This document shows positions 44,140 through 55,100 of a stretch of 64,000 nucleotides of DNA, in pieces (position 1 is the first letter of the stretch; every line of letters begins with the position of its first letter). Position numbers and translations under genes: made by a program. The stretch lies in NCBI RefSeq assembly GCF_001563225.1, contig NZ_CP014206.1, forward strand, positions 3,763,486-3,827,485, in the 5' to 3' direction. This DNA comes from Pseudodesulfovibrio indicus (lineage in GTDB: Bacteria > Desulfobacterota > Desulfovibrionia > Desulfovibrionales > Desulfovibrionaceae). Under the pieces are notes generated by a model, which was given only the letters and a program-made list of their open reading frames with translations, was not told the DNA's origin and ran no database searches.

Positions 44140-45618
44140 ATGATCGTCCTCAACGACATACATAAGCATTACGGCCGGGTTCGGGCCAACGACGGCATCA
44201 GCCTGACCCTCGAACCCGGCCGCATCTATGCTCTGGTGGGTGAGAACGGCGCGGGCAAGTCCACGCTCATGCGCATCCTGGCGGGCCATACGCGCCCCAC
44301 GTCCGGGACCCTGACCATCGGCGGCGAGACCCTGAGCCACCTGACTCCGGCCCTGGCCCGCGAAAAGGGCGTGGGCATGCTCTACCAGGACCCCCTGGAT
44401 TTCCCGGCCATGCCCGTGTGGGAGAACTTCCAGCTCGGCGCGCCCAAGCGCAGCAAGCGCGAGGTGGTGGACATCATCGGCGAGCTGTCCTTCCGCCTGG
44501 ACGCCTGCTTCCTGCCCGACGAGCCTGTCTCCAGCCTGACCGTGGGCGAGCGCCAGCTCCTGGAGCTGCTCCGGCTGCTCGACCTGGGCGCGTCCACCCT
44601 GATCCTGGACGAGCCGACCACCGGCATCACCCCGGAGCAGAAGCAGGACCTCTTCGACCTGCTCATGAAGCTGGCCCGCGAAGAGGGCCACACCATCGTG
44701 CTGGTGACCCACAAGCTGTCCGAGGCGTTCGAGATGGCCGATTCCATCTTCATCATGCGCCAGGGGTCGCTGGTCTCCACCCTGACCCCGCCCTACGACG
44801 AAAAGGAGCTGGTCTCGCTGATGTTCGGCGAGGCGGCCGAAGGCGAGGTGGAGCCGCTGCCCGAACCGGCCCCGGCCTCGGAACCGGACCGCCTGGTTCT
44901 GCGCGACGTGCTCTTTGCCGGGCCCAAGTACTCCATGGACAAGCTGAATTTCACCGCCCGGCCCGGCGAATGCATCGGCCTGGCCGGACTGGACGGCTCC
45001 GGCCAGGAGCTGTTCCTGCGCGGGCTGTGCGGCCTGGACCGCATGCCCGGCGGCACCCTGACGCTGGACGGCGTGTCCCACACGGACAACGACTTCGCCT
45101 CCCTGCGCAGGGAGGGGGTCCAGTTCGTCCCCGCCGACCGGCTGGGGCTGGCCCTGTTCCCTGATCTGAACCTCATGGAGCACATCACCCTGGCCTTCCC
45201 GGACAAGGACGGCGACCTGACCGATTTCTACCGTTCCCAGTGCGTGGACCGCTTCAACCTCCAGGCCCACCCCGACACGCGGGCCGTGGAGCTGTCCGGC
45301 GGCAACCAGCAGCGGCTGCTCCTCTCCCTGATCCCGGACGGGACCAGGCTGCTGCTCATGGAGCATCCCACGCGCGGCCTGGACGCGGGCAGCGCCCGCC
45401 AGGTCTGGAACAACCTCAAGCACCGCTGCGCCGAGGGCGCGACCCTGATCTTCTTCTCCCCGGACCTGGACGAGGTCCTGGAGCACAGCCACCGGGTCAT
45501 CGTCTTCTACGACCGGGCCATCGCCGCCGTGGTCGAGGGCGTGGACATTTCCATGAAGGTCGTGGGCGCGCTCATGGCCGGAAAAAAATACGCGGACATC
45601 AAGGGAGACAAGGCATGA
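44140..45618 (+). CDS. Duplicated-domain ABC ATPase of the nucleoside importer (NupO-like)
   Basis: The 492-residue protein contains two ABC domains. The first has Walker A GENGAGKST (about 36-44), signature LTVGERQLLEL and Walker B LILDEPTTGI. The second has a degenerate Walker A (GLDGSGQEL, lacking GKS) but retains LSGGNQQRL. This asymmetry is typical of ribose/nucleoside importers, where one site hydrolyses ATP. It starts 3 bases after the binding-protein stop, with only AAGGG as a ribosome-binding site. It overlaps the next gene by 4 bases. Confidence 0.94.
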   Translation: MIVLNDIHKHYGRVRANDGISLTLEPGRIYALVGENGAGKSTLMRILAGHTRPTSGTLTIGGETLSHLTPALAREKGVGMLYQDPLDFPAMPVWENFQLGAPKRSKREVVDIIGELSFRLDACFLPDEPVSSLTVGERQLLELLRLLDLGASTLILDEPTTGITPEQKQDLFDLLMKLAREEGHTIVLVTHKLSEAFEMADSIFIMRQGSLVSTLTPPYDEKELVSLMFGEAAEGEVEPLPEPAPASEPDRLVLRDVLFAGPKYSMDKLNFTARPGECIGLAGLDGSGQELFLRGLCGLDRMPGGTLTLDGVSHTDNDFASLRREGVQFVPADRLGLALFPDLNLMEHITLAFPDKDGDLTDFYRSQCVDRFNLQAHPDTRAVELSGGNQQRLLLSLIPDGTRLLLMEHPTRGLDAGSARQVWNNLKHRCAEGATLIFFSPDLDEVLEHSHRVIVFYDRAIAAVVEGVDISMKVVGALMAGKKYADIKGDKA

Positions 45619-46658
45619 ACCGCGACTCCCTGCTGACCCAGATCGGCTGGTTCGGGCTGGCCCTGCTCCTGGCCCTGGTCCTGACCGTGATCGTGGCCCT
45701 GCCCGCGGGCGCGCCGCCCCTGGAGACCATCTACGTCCTGTTCCATGGCGGGCTGGGCTCCCTGTCCAAGATCGGCCGCGTGCTGGCCGGATGGGTTCCC
45801 CTGACCCTGTGCTCCGTGGGCCTGCTCGTGCCGTTCACGGCCCGGCTGTGGAACATCGGCGTGGAGGGCCAGGTGATCATGGGGGCCATCTTCTGCACCG
45901 CGGCCCTGCGTCCCTTCGAGGACGGCGGCGGGGCCGGGCTGATCGTCCTGGCGCTGGGCGCGTCCATGCTCGGCGGCGCGCTCTGGGCGCTGCTGGCCGG
46001 TCTGCTGCGCGTGTTCGGCCGGGTGCACGAAATCTTTTCCGGCCTGGGGCTGAACTTCGTGGCCCTGGGCGTGACCCTGTGGCTGATCTTCGGCCCGTGG
46101 AAGCGGCCCGGCGTGGCCTCCATGTCCGGCACCCAGCCCCTGGACGTCTCCCTGTGGCTGCCCCGGCTGGGCACTCTCTCGGTGAGCTGGGTCGGCCTGG
46201 CCCTGGCCTGCGCTGCCGTACTCCTGGTCTACATCCTGCTCCACCGCAGCACGTGGGGCCTCAAGATGCGCGCCGTGGGGGAAAACCCCAAGGCCGCCAC
46301 GCTCTTCGCCCTTGGCCCCCGCCGCCGGTTGCTCCAGTCGTTCCTGTTCTGCGGGGCGCTGGCCGGACTGGCCGGAGCCGCCCAGGTCCTCGGCGTCTAC
46401 CACCGGCTGCTGCCGAATATCTCCTCGGGCTACGGCTACACCGCCCTGATGGTCGGCATGATGGCCTCGTTCCGGCTGGGGCTTGTGCCGTTCATCTGCC
46501 TGTTCTTCGCCATCCTCAACGTCGGCTCCATCCAGCTCCCGCTCCAGCTCGGCCTGGACTCCTCCCTGTCCGGCGTGATCCAGGGCGTCATGGTCCTGTC
46601 CCTGTTCATCGTCCAGGGGCTGCGGCTGTGGCTCAGGCAAAAAAAGGAGGCGGACTAA
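45615..46658 (+). CDS. Nucleoside ABC transporter permease 1
   Basis: The 347-residue integral membrane protein of the BPD_transp_2 family has about 8-10 helices. Its conserved motif LWNIGVEGQVIMGAIF (about 78-93) and the cytoplasmic segment LKMRAVGENPKAATLFAL (about 216-233) are typical of this family. It forms the pore with the next gene product. ATG 45615 overlaps the ATPase stop. Confidence 0.93.
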   Translation: MNRDSLLTQIGWFGLALLLALVLTVIVALPAGAPPLETIYVLFHGGLGSLSKIGRVLAGWVPLTLCSVGLLVPFTARLWNIGVEGQVIMGAIFCTAALRPFEDGGGAGLIVLALGASMLGGALWALLAGLLRVFGRVHEIFSGLGLNFVALGVTLWLIFGPWKRPGVASMSGTQPLDVSLWLPRLGTLSVSWVGLALACAAVLLVYILLHRSTWGLKMRAVGENPKAATLFALGPRRRLLQSFLFCGALAGLAGAAQVLGVYHRLLPNISSGYGYTALMVGMMASFRLGLVPFICLFFAILNVGSIQLPLQLGLDSSLSGVIQGVMVLSLFIVQGLRLWLRQKKEAD

Positions 46659-47642
46659 ATGGAAACCTTCGCACTGACCCTGGCCGCGATCCTCATTGCG
46701 GGCGCGCCCCTGGTGCTGGCCACCCTGGGCGAGACCCTGACCGAGAAGGCGGGTATCATCAACCTGTCCCTGGACGGCTCCATCCTGCTGGCCGCCATGG
46801 CCGCCTTCGCCTGCTCCGCCACCTTCGACTCCCCGTGGCTCGGCATGGTCGCGGGCGCGGCCGTGGGCGCGGCCATCGCGGGCGTGCTCGGCCTCATCGG
46901 CATCTTTCTCGGCCAGTCCCAGCTGGCCGTGGGCTTCATCCTGACCCTGCTCTCCCGCGACTTGGCCTATTTCCTGGGCCACAAGTTTTCCCGCCAGCCC
47001 GGCCCGGACCTCGGGCTGTGGACCATCCCCGGCCTGGGCGACGTGCCCTTCGTGGGGCTGATCTTCGGCTCCCAGTCCCCGGTGGTCTACTTGAGCCTGA
47101 CGGCCATCTTCGCCTGCTGGTGGTGGATGTACCGCACCGAGGGCGGCATGCGGCTGCGGGCCGTGGGCGAATCCCCGCGCGCGGCCTTCGGACGCGGCAT
47201 CCGCGTCCGGCTGGTCCGGCTGTACTACTGCCTGGCCGGAGGCGCGCTGGTGGGGCTGGCCGGGGGCGCCTACTCCCTGGCCGTCAAGCCCGGCTGGGGC
47301 CGTCCCCAGGGGTGCGAGGGCGCGGGCTGGATCGCCCTGGCCATCGTCATCTTCGGCGGCTGGCACCCGGTGCGCACCGCCCTCGGCGCGTTCTTCTTCG
47401 CCGCCCTCCAGGTGTCGGGCATCCATCTCCAGGAGCTGTTCCCCTCCATCCCGGCGCCGGTCTTCCAGGTGGCCCCCTTCCCGATGATGATCCTGACCCT
47501 GCTGGCCGTGAACATGGGCCGCATGGGCTGGGTCCAGGACATCGTCCGGCGGCACCCGTTCCTCAAGAACTTTTCCAAGTCCTGGTCCATCGAGGCCCCG
47601 GCGGCACTGGGCCAGGACTTCGATCCCAAGAAAGGACTCTGA
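46659..47642 (+). CDS. Nucleoside ABC transporter permease 2
   Basis: The 327-residue partner permease has EKAGIINLSLDGSILLAAMA (about 26-45) and the cytoplasmic segment MRLRAVGESPRAAFGRGI. Hydrophobic helices span the length. It starts directly after the stop of permease 1, with AAAAGGAGG upstream. It ends the operon. No hairpin terminator is evident in the 100 bases that follow. Confidence 0.93.
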   Translation: METFALTLAAILIAGAPLVLATLGETLTEKAGIINLSLDGSILLAAMAAFACSATFDSPWLGMVAGAAVGAAIAGVLGLIGIFLGQSQLAVGFILTLLSRDLAYFLGHKFSRQPGPDLGLWTIPGLGDVPFVGLIFGSQSPVVYLSLTAIFACWWWMYRTEGGMRLRAVGESPRAAFGRGIRVRLVRLYYCLAGGALVGLAGGAYSLAVKPGWGRPQGCEGAGWIALAIVIFGGWHPVRTALGAFFFAALQVSGIHLQELFPSIPAPVFQVAPFPMMILTLLAVNMGRMGWVQDIVRRHPFLKNFSKSWSIEAPAALGQDFDPKKGL

Positions 47643-47742
47643 CCGGGCTCCCGAGGGCTTGAACGAGGAATTCCCCCTCCCCCTTGCTCCACAACCGGAA
47701 ATGCGGTAAGTTCCCTAGAGCGTATATTCTTTTGGAGCCTAC

Positions 47743-48927
47743 ATGCATTCAAGCGAACGGCCAACGGTACTGGTTGTCGATGACAACCGTTTAAATATCG
47801 ACCTTCTTGTGGACGTCCTCAAGGACGACTACAAGCTGTTGGTCGCCCTTAACGGCGTCACCGCGCTGGAAGTCATCGAAGAAACCCTCCCGGACATCAT
47901 CCTCCTGGATATCATGATGCCGGAGATGGACGGCTACGAGGTCTGCCGCAGGCTCAAGAGCGACGAGCGCAGCGCCCAGATCCCGGTCATCTTCATCACC
48001 GCCAAGTCCCAGACCGAGGACGAGGCCAAGGGACTGGCCCTGGGGGCCGTGGACTACATCACCAAGCCCGCCAACCCGGCCATCGTCCTGGCCCGGATCA
48101 AGACCCACCTGGCCCTCTACAACCAGAACCGGGAGCTGGAGGAAAAGGTCCGCAGACGGACCAGCGAACTGGAGAAGAGCAAGATCAAGGCCGACGAGGC
48201 CAGCCGCGCCAAGTCCGCCTTCCTGGCCAACATCAGCCACGAGCTGCGCACCCCGCTGAACCACATCCTGGGGCTGTCCACCCTGCTGCTGGAACTGGAC
48301 ACCGACCCCGAACGGCTGGAGCTGCTGCAGCCGCTGCACGACGGGGCGGCCCAGCTGGCGGGGCTGTTCGACCAGCTCCTGGACCTGACCCTGCTCGAAT
48401 CCAACTCGGTCCAGATCAAGTACAGGCCCTTCGATTTCCAGAAGGCCCTGGCCGACCACCTGGCCGTGTACCGGAGCTATGCCGAGCGCAAAGGGGTGGA
48501 GTTCCGCTTCTCCATGGGCGAAGGGCTGCCGCACAGGGTCCTCGGCGCGCCGCAGGAGGCCGTTCACGCCCTGAACAACATCCTGCTCAACGCCTTCCGC
48601 TACACCGAGAAGGGCGCCGTCGGGTTGGACGTGCGCATCGACCCGGAGCACTTCGCCGGGGCGGGCAAGGACCAGATCATGATCCGATTCACGGTTTCGG
48701 ACACGGGCGTGGGCATCCCGGAGGACCGGCTGGAAACCATTTTCAACAGCTTCGAGATCGGCGAGAAGGTCATGACCAAGCGACTGTCCGGCCCCGGGGT
48801 GGGGCTGACCATCGCCAAGTACCTGATCGACAAGATGGGCGGAAAGATCCGCGTGGAGAGCGTCCTCGGCAAGGGCAGCACCTTCTTCGTTTCCCTGCCT
48901 TTGACCGTGCTCCCCGACGAAGGCTAG
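47743..48927 (+). CDS. Response-regulator/histidine-kinase hybrid without membrane anchor
   Basis: The 394-residue protein has a receiver domain (about 5-125; phosphoacceptor Asp56 in ILLDIMMPEMDG) and a coiled-coil linker (EEKVRRRTSELEKSKIKADE). The HisKA domain follows (His166 in ANISHELRTPLN), then a HATPase with DTGVGIPEDRLE and GPGVGLTIAKYL. The receiver-first order suggests it takes a phosphate from another kinase to control its own activity. Its TAG stop shares the CTAG tetramer with the convergent kinase gene. No obvious output regulator is adjacent. Confidence 0.92.
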   Translation: MHSSERPTVLVVDDNRLNIDLLVDVLKDDYKLLVALNGVTALEVIEETLPDIILLDIMMPEMDGYEVCRRLKSDERSAQIPVIFITAKSQTEDEAKGLALGAVDYITKPANPAIVLARIKTHLALYNQNRELEEKVRRRTSELEKSKIKADEASRAKSAFLANISHELRTPLNHILGLSTLLLELDTDPERLELLQPLHDGAAQLAGLFDQLLDLTLLESNSVQIKYRPFDFQKALADHLAVYRSYAERKGVEFRFSMGEGLPHRVLGAPQEAVHALNNILLNAFRYTEKGAVGLDVRIDPEHFAGAGKDQIMIRFTVSDTGVGIPEDRLETIFNSFEIGEKVMTKRLSGPGVGLTIAKYLIDKMGGKIRVESVLGKGSTFFVSLPLTVLPDEG

Positions 48928-50876
48928 CCCCCGGTCGCGCCCGAATCCGGGATGGTGAACCGGAAGGTACTCCCTTTCCCGACCACCGATTCCACCACCA
49001 GTTCGCCCCCGTAGTGGGTGACTATCTGCCGACAGATGGCCAGTCCGAGGCCGGTGCCCAGCACCCCGCTGGACCGTCGGTTCTCGTCCTGTCCCTGATA
49101 GAAGATGTCGAAGATCTTGAGCTGGTCGCTCTTGGGGATGCCCCGTCCGGTGTCGCTCACGGAAAATTCCGCCCCGGATTCGAGCCGCCGGGCCGACAGG
49201 GTCACGCTGCCCGCATCGGTATTCTTGAAGGCGTTGCTCAGCAGGTTGATGATCACCTGATGAATGCGGTCGGCGTCGGCCAGGAACTCCCCGTCCTCCC
49301 GCACGGGCAGCACCGAGAAGTCCACGTTGGGCTTCTCGGCGGCGTAGGCCGAGATGGCCTCGGCAGCTCGGTTGACCGCTTCGCCCAGGCGCAGGGGCCG
49401 GTCGAGCCACTCCATGCGCCCGGCCTCGATCTTGCTCAGGTCGAGCAGGTCGTTGACCAGCCTGCCCAGCCGGTCGGACTCGATGCGCACGATGGCCAGG
49501 TTCTTCTCGAACTGCCGCGCATGGCGGCCGAGCGGGTCCAGCGGCCCGAGCACGGGCATGAACCGCGAGCTGAAGTTCTTCTCCATGAGCTTGAGAAAGC
49601 CGATGATGGAGGTCAGGGGGGTGCGCAGCTCGTGGGAGGCCGAGGCCAGGAACAGGGACTTGGCCTTGTCCATGGCGATGAGCTGCTTCTCGGTCTCCTT
49701 GCGCGAGGCGATCTCGCTCTCCAGGTCGTTGCTGTAGGCGGTCAGCTTCTCCATGAATGAGTTGAAATAGCCCGCCATGAGGCCCAGTTCGTCCCGCGAA
49801 TGCTGCTCCATGCGCACGGAGAAATCGCCGTTCGCGGCGCGGGCGAAGCTCCGCTGGAGCTGCTCGATGGGCCGGGTGATCAGCGCGCCGATGCCCATGG
49901 ACACCGGAATCATCAGCAGGACCGCCACGGCCAAGGCCACGAGCAGGACATAGCCGATGGCCTCAAGCGGTTTCTGGAACTCGTCGTAATAGCTGGAGGA
50001 AGACACCACCCAGCCCATTTCCGGCACATCCCTGAAGTAGACCACCTTTTTCCGTGGCTTTGTCTCGCCCGGATTGACCCACATGTAGTCGAAATGGCCG
50101 TTGCGCTCCGTCACGATGCGCCGGGCCACTCCGCCCAGCTCCTTGGCACCGTACTCGCTGAAGTGCCTTCCCACCAGGTAGGGATGAAGCAGCATGAGCC
50201 CGTCGTAGTCCAGGATGAAGGGATAGCCGGACCGCCCCGAGCGCAGCTCCAGGAACCGGGAGCGGAAGTCCTCCACGTTGACCAGCTGGGCGAACTCCTC
50301 GCGGTAGGAGGACGCGGTGATGATCCAGTCCCACGGCTCGAAATAGGTCATGTACACCGCCTTGGGGCGGCTATCCGGTTCCAACGGCTCGCGCCACTCG
50401 TATTCCAGGTACCCCTCCTTGCGGCGGACCTGTTCGCGCACGAAGGGCAACCCGGACATGTCCACGCCGAGCAGGCTGCGCTTGTGGTGCAGGACCATGA
50501 TCCCCTGGCTGTTCAGGCAGTACACCCGCCCGGTCTTGCCGATGGTCATGGACAGCAGGGCGTGGCGCGCGCGGCGCTTGGCCTCCTCCTCGGTCAGCCT
50601 GCCCCGCTTCACCTGGCGGTACAGGGCGCGCGCCTCGTCCAGGCTCTTCTCGGCCACGGCCCGCATGTAGTTCTTGATGGACACGTCCACCGAGGTGCGG
50701 ACCATGGTCCTGAGCGCTTCCGTGGTCTCGGTCAGCTCGACCTCGATGGCCTGGCGCAGGATGCTGCCGACCAGGGAATAGATGATGACGCCCGACACCA
50801 GGAAGATGACCAGGAACGCGCCCGCGTAGGCTACGTAGAGCTTGGTCCGGATGCGGGAGTTGATCAGGGAGAGCAT
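48924..50876 (-). CDS. Membrane sensor histidine kinase with double-Cache-like periplasmic domain
   Basis: The 650-residue kinase has a first membrane helix (about 12-34) and a periplasmic region (about 35-300) with two Cache-like units (IGKTGRVYCLNSQGIMVLH, SGYPFILDYDGLMLLHPYL). A second helix is at about 310-332, then HAMP. HisKA follows (FLASASHELRTPLTSI), then HATPase (DTGRGIPKSDQL; GTGLGLAICRQIV). ATG 50876 follows GAGGGAAT. It starts 1 base after the TorT-like gene stop, so the two are coupled; the TorT-like protein may be a periplasmic input (inference). Confidence 0.92.
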   Translation of the reverse strand: MLSLINSRIRTKLYVAYAGAFLVIFLVSGVIIYSLVGSILRQAIEVELTETTEALRTMVRTSVDVSIKNYMRAVAEKSLDEARALYRQVKRGRLTEEEAKRRARHALLSMTIGKTGRVYCLNSQGIMVLHHKRSLLGVDMSGLPFVREQVRRKEGYLEYEWREPLEPDSRPKAVYMTYFEPWDWIITASSYREEFAQLVNVEDFRSRFLELRSGRSGYPFILDYDGLMLLHPYLVGRHFSEYGAKELGGVARRIVTERNGHFDYMWVNPGETKPRKKVVYFRDVPEMGWVVSSSSYYDEFQKPLEAIGYVLLVALAVAVLLMIPVSMGIGALITRPIEQLQRSFARAANGDFSVRMEQHSRDELGLMAGYFNSFMEKLTAYSNDLESEIASRKETEKQLIAMDKAKSLFLASASHELRTPLTSIIGFLKLMEKNFSSRFMPVLGPLDPLGRHARQFEKNLAIVRIESDRLGRLVNDLLDLSKIEAGRMEWLDRPLRLGEAVNRAAEAISAYAAEKPNVDFSVLPVREDGEFLADADRIHQVIINLLSNAFKNTDAGSVTLSARRLESGAEFSVSDTGRGIPKSDQLKIFDIFYQGQDENRRSSGVLGTGLGLAICRQIVTHYGGELVVESVVGKGSTFRFTIPDSGATGG

Positions 50877-50877
50877 G

Positions 50878-52062
50878 CTATTCCCTCGGTTCCAGTTCGA
50901 AGACCGGCTTGAAGTCGCGCGGTCCGAACAGCCCCTCAAAGGGGTAGGACGCGATATTACCGGTGGTCACCATGGGGATGAACGGGCCCGACCGGAAGGG
51001 GAAGTCCCGCCCGGCCTTCTCGCCCTTGAGCAGCCGGACCATCATGTCCACGGCCATGCGGCCCTGGAACACGGTCAGGTCCGACGGCGCGGCCTGGACC
51101 GCACCGCTGCGGATCAGGTCGTAGAGGGACGGCATGATGTAGGTGGCGATGACCGTGGTCCGGTCCTCCATGCCCAGCTCCCGGAGCAGGTCCGGAGCGA
51201 CCTCTGCGGCAACCGCGTTGCCCACCAGGTAGTCCACCGGTCCGGTCTCGGCCAGGCTCCGCCGCAGCAGGTCGAGCTGCTCCTCCTTGCCGGTGTCCCC
51301 CCAGGCCACGGCCGCCATGTTCACGCGGCCGGGGAAGAGTTCCAGGGCCTCCATGAACCCGTCCAGGGTCTCCGGGGACCAGCCCGATCCCTGCGGGCCG
51401 GGGAAAAACGCCACCCGCACCTCGTCAAGCCCGGCCTTCTCGGCGTGCTCGGCCACGTATTCGCCGGTGAGATAGCCCATCTCGTGGAACGAGACCAGGG
51501 CCTTGGCCGAGATGTCCGGCGCGTTGACGTCGTTGATCAGCTCGACAACGGGCACTTCCCGCGCGCGAATCTCGCTGATGATGTCGTCTTCCCCCGCATA
51601 GCTGATGGCGGACAGGATGATGCCGTCCACGCCCTCCGCCAGATGATGGCGAAGGTGTTCGATCTGGCGCTGCATCCCGTGGTAGCTCCCGGCCTCCATC
51701 AGCCGGATGCCCACGCCGAGCCGTTTGGCCTCGTCGATAATGCCGTAGGTGGCGGCGATCCAGTAGGGGTCCTTGAGATGGGGAACGCAGACGCCCAGGG
51801 TATACCGGCCCGCGGGCGCCAGCGGCGGCATCCACTCCTCCAGGCGGGGACGGCTCAGGCTCGTTGCGGCCTGGCCCGGCTTCTTCTGGCTGGGGTCGTA
51901 GACCCCGTAGTAGCTCTTGACCTGGATGGGCCACCAGGGCGGAACGTCGGACTGGGCCGAGACGAACGAGGCTCCGAGGAGAACAGCCAGGACAAGAAGG
52001 GCGCATCCAGCCAGGAACGTTGCGGTTTTCCCGCGGAAACGGTCACGAGATGTCGTTGCCAT
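50878..52062 (-). CDS. TorT-like periplasmic ligand-binding sensor protein
   Basis: The 394-residue protein has a signal peptide (about 1-36, ending FVSAQ) and a type-1 periplasmic-binding fold. LGVCVPHLKDPYWIAATYGI is followed by EAKRLGVGIRLMEAGSYHGMQRQIEHL and GVDGIILSAISY. Sequence style and the mention-worthy N-terminal WPI-Y segment resemble TorT, the TMAO-responsive partner of TorS. No TorS-type domain architecture, torR or TMAO reductase gene is present, so the ligand may differ. AAGGA precedes ATG 52062. Confidence 0.8.
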   Translation of the reverse strand: MATTSRDRFRGKTATFLAGCALLVLAVLLGASFVSAQSDVPPWWPIQVKSYYGVYDPSQKKPGQAATSLSRPRLEEWMPPLAPAGRYTLGVCVPHLKDPYWIAATYGIIDEAKRLGVGIRLMEAGSYHGMQRQIEHLRHHLAEGVDGIILSAISYAGEDDIISEIRAREVPVVELINDVNAPDISAKALVSFHEMGYLTGEYVAEHAEKAGLDEVRVAFFPGPQGSGWSPETLDGFMEALELFPGRVNMAAVAWGDTGKEEQLDLLRRSLAETGPVDYLVGNAVAAEVAPDLLRELGMEDRTTVIATYIMPSLYDLIRSGAVQAAPSDLTVFQGRMAVDMMVRLLKGEKAGRDFPFRSGPFIPMVTTGNIASYPFEGLFGPRDFKPVFELEPRE

Positions 52063-52175
52063 GGTGTCCTTGATTCGCAGTGGTTACCCGTTCTCGAAGC
52101 AGTTTTCCCGCGCAGGATACCTGAGCCCGGCCGCGAAAGCCAGCCCGAGGGAGCCAAACCGGGTGTCGAGGCGCA

Positions 52176-55100
52176 TCATCTGCCCCCTCTGTGCACGCCC
52201 GCCAGGATTCGTTGCAGTTTGTCCACCTCGATGGGCTTGACCAGATACCCGTCCATGCCCGCCTCCAGGAACTTCTCGCGGTCACCGACCATGGCGTAGG
52301 CGGTCACGGCCACGATGGGGATGGACGCATTCTCCTTGCCCGCCCTGCCCGCGCGGATGGCCAGGGAGGTCTCCACCCCGTCCATGACCGGCATCTGGAT
52401 GTCCATGAGGACCACGTCGTAGGTCCCGGCGCGCAACGTTTCGAGGAGCTCCCAGCCATTCTCCACCGAAACCACCCTGTGGCCCTCCTTTTCGAGCACC
52501 CGCTGCATGACCAGGCTGTTGACCCGCTCGTCCTCCGCCATGAGCACGGACAGCCCGTCGATACGCTGCTCGGGCAGAGTTTCCGGCTCGGGCATCTGGC
52601 GCTCCTGCGGCTCGCCCCGCCCCAGTGGGATGGACACGTACAGCGTGGTGCCGCGCCCCTCTTCGCTGTCGATGGCCATGCTTCCGCCCATGAGGGAGAC
52701 GAGATTCCGGCAGATGGACAGCCCGAGCCCGGCGCCCTGGTGCTGGCGGGTGTACCCCTGGCTGACCTGGGTGAAGGCGTCGAACAGCGTGTCGACCTTG
52801 TCGTCCGGGATGCCCATGCCGGTATCGGCCACTGTAAACAGGAGGCGATACCGACCGTCACGGTCGTCGGCAAGCCGGTGGGCCGAAAGCGACACGGCCC
52901 CTTGGGTGGTGAATTTGAAGGCGTTGCCCAGCAGGTTGGTCAGCACCTGCTGCAGCCGCACCGAATCGCCGAAAACCTCCCTGGGCACGCCGTCCCCCAG
53001 GCGGCAGTCCAAGCGCACTCCGGTCTGGGTGGCGGTCAGCTTGAACAGGTCGCAGACCTGCTCGCAGGTCTCCACCAGGTCGAAGGGGACCTCGCGCATG
53101 ACCAGCTTGCCCGCTTCCACCCGGGACAGGTCCAGGATGTCGGAGAGCAGGTTCATCAGCCGCCGGGAGGATTGCAGCGCGGCGTCGGTGTATTCGGCCT
53201 GCTCCGGGGTCGTCCCCGAGGCCTGGATGAGCTGGAGCATGCCCATGATACCGTTGAGCGGAGTCCGTATCTCGTGGCTCATGTTGGTCAGAAATTCCGT
53301 CTTGGACCGGCTGTACGCCTCGGCCTGCTCCTTGGCCCGTTCCAGGGCGTCCTGGGCCTGCTTGCGCTGGGAGAAGTCCTCCAGGGTTGCGATGACCTCG
53401 GTGGGCGACTGGCCGGGGTTCACCGGGTTGAACTGGACGTGCAGGAAGGTCGCCTTGTTGCCGGTCACCGAGGTGTAGTAGTCCTCGTAGGACGACGGGC
53501 TGCCGTTGATGGCCACGCCCAGGGCGCGGCGCATGTCGGGGTCCGACTGGCGCAAGGTGTTGAACCCGAGGAGCGCTTCGCGCGAGGACCCCATCATCTC
53601 CACGAACCGGTCGTTGCAGTCGAGAATGATCCCCTGCTCGCTGAACCGGATCATGCCCAGCGGCGAATTCTCGATGATCACCCGGTGCCGCTGCTCGCTG
53701 TCGCGCAGCTCGGCCTCGGCCCGTCTGCGCTCCGTGATGTCGCGGAACTCCACGACCCGGACCGCCTTGCCCTTGTAGGGGATGTTCCGCGCCTCCAGAC
53801 GCAGGGGGTACTCCTCGCCGTTCCTGCGCAGCCCCATCACCTCGTAGGGTTTCTCGTACCCGGCCAGGATGTTGTCCATGACCTTCTTGCGAGAGGACTC
53901 GGCGATGAGCAGCAGCCCGTCCATGCCGATGAGCTCGTCCACGGAGTAGCCGGAAATCTCGGAGAGGCCCAGGTTGGTGTCGAGAATCAACCCCTTGTCG
54001 TGGATGACGATGCCCCCGAAGGAGGCGTTGTGCAGGGCCTTGAAGCGTACCTCGCTCTCCTTGAGGCGATCCGCGATGCGCTTGCGCTCGGTGATGTCGC
54101 GGGCCACGCCGAGCACGCCGACGAGCTTGCCGTTGTCACCGTAGAGCGGCGTCTTGATGGTCTCCAGCTCCTCGACGTGGCCGTCGTCGCTGTAGGTCAC
54201 GGTCTCCTCGAAGGTGTACGGCCCGCCCATGGCGATGGCCTTGCGGTCGTGCTCGCGGAAAAAGTCGGCCAGCTCCCGGTCCACGAAATCGTAGTCGGTG
54301 CGGCCCACGATCTCCTCCTCCGTGGCCCCGTAGAGACGCTCGAAGCGGTGGTTGCAGAACAGGAACACGCCGTTGACGTCCTTGACCCAGACCAGCTCCG
54401 GCATGGTCTCCATCAGGGTCCGCAGGTGGGCCATGTTCACGCGCAGGGCGCTGTTGGCGAGGTCCGCAGCCATCTTGGCCCGGCGCAGCTCCTCCTCGGC
54501 GGTCTTGGTGTCGTGGATGTCCAGAAGGGTGCCCGCCATACGAGGGGAGCCGGAACCGGTTCCGGAACGCACGGCCTTGCCCCGGATCAGGAACCACTTC
54601 ATCAGCCCCGAGCCGGTGAGCAGGCGCACCTCGCGCTCGAACCCCGCCTCGTCGCGGATGGCCTCCCGCAGGGAAGCCTCGAACCCGGGCCGGTCGTCGG
54701 GGTGCACGAGGCCCATCCAGGCCTCGTAGGTCGGCGCCAGCTCGCCTCGGTCCAAGCCGAGCAGGTCATAGAGCTGCGGGCTGACGTAGACCTCCTCGGT
54801 GGCGCAGTCCAGGTCCCAGACCACATAGTTGGCCGCCTCCAGGGCCAGGGTCAGCCGCTCCTCGCTGGCCTGCGCAAGGGCATTGGCCTCCTCCTGGGCG
54901 GTGAGGTCGAAGCCGATGCTGGTCACCTCCATCTTCCCGCCGTCGGTCTCCCGGGTGATGACGTTGAACCAGGAGACCTTGCGCACCTTTCCCCGGCGGG
55001 TGACGATCTCGTTGACGTGGCAGGAATGCGGCCCCACCTCGCCCAGCTCAAGGGACTGAAGGAAGATGGCGCGCACGGAATCGCGCACCGTCTCGGGCAG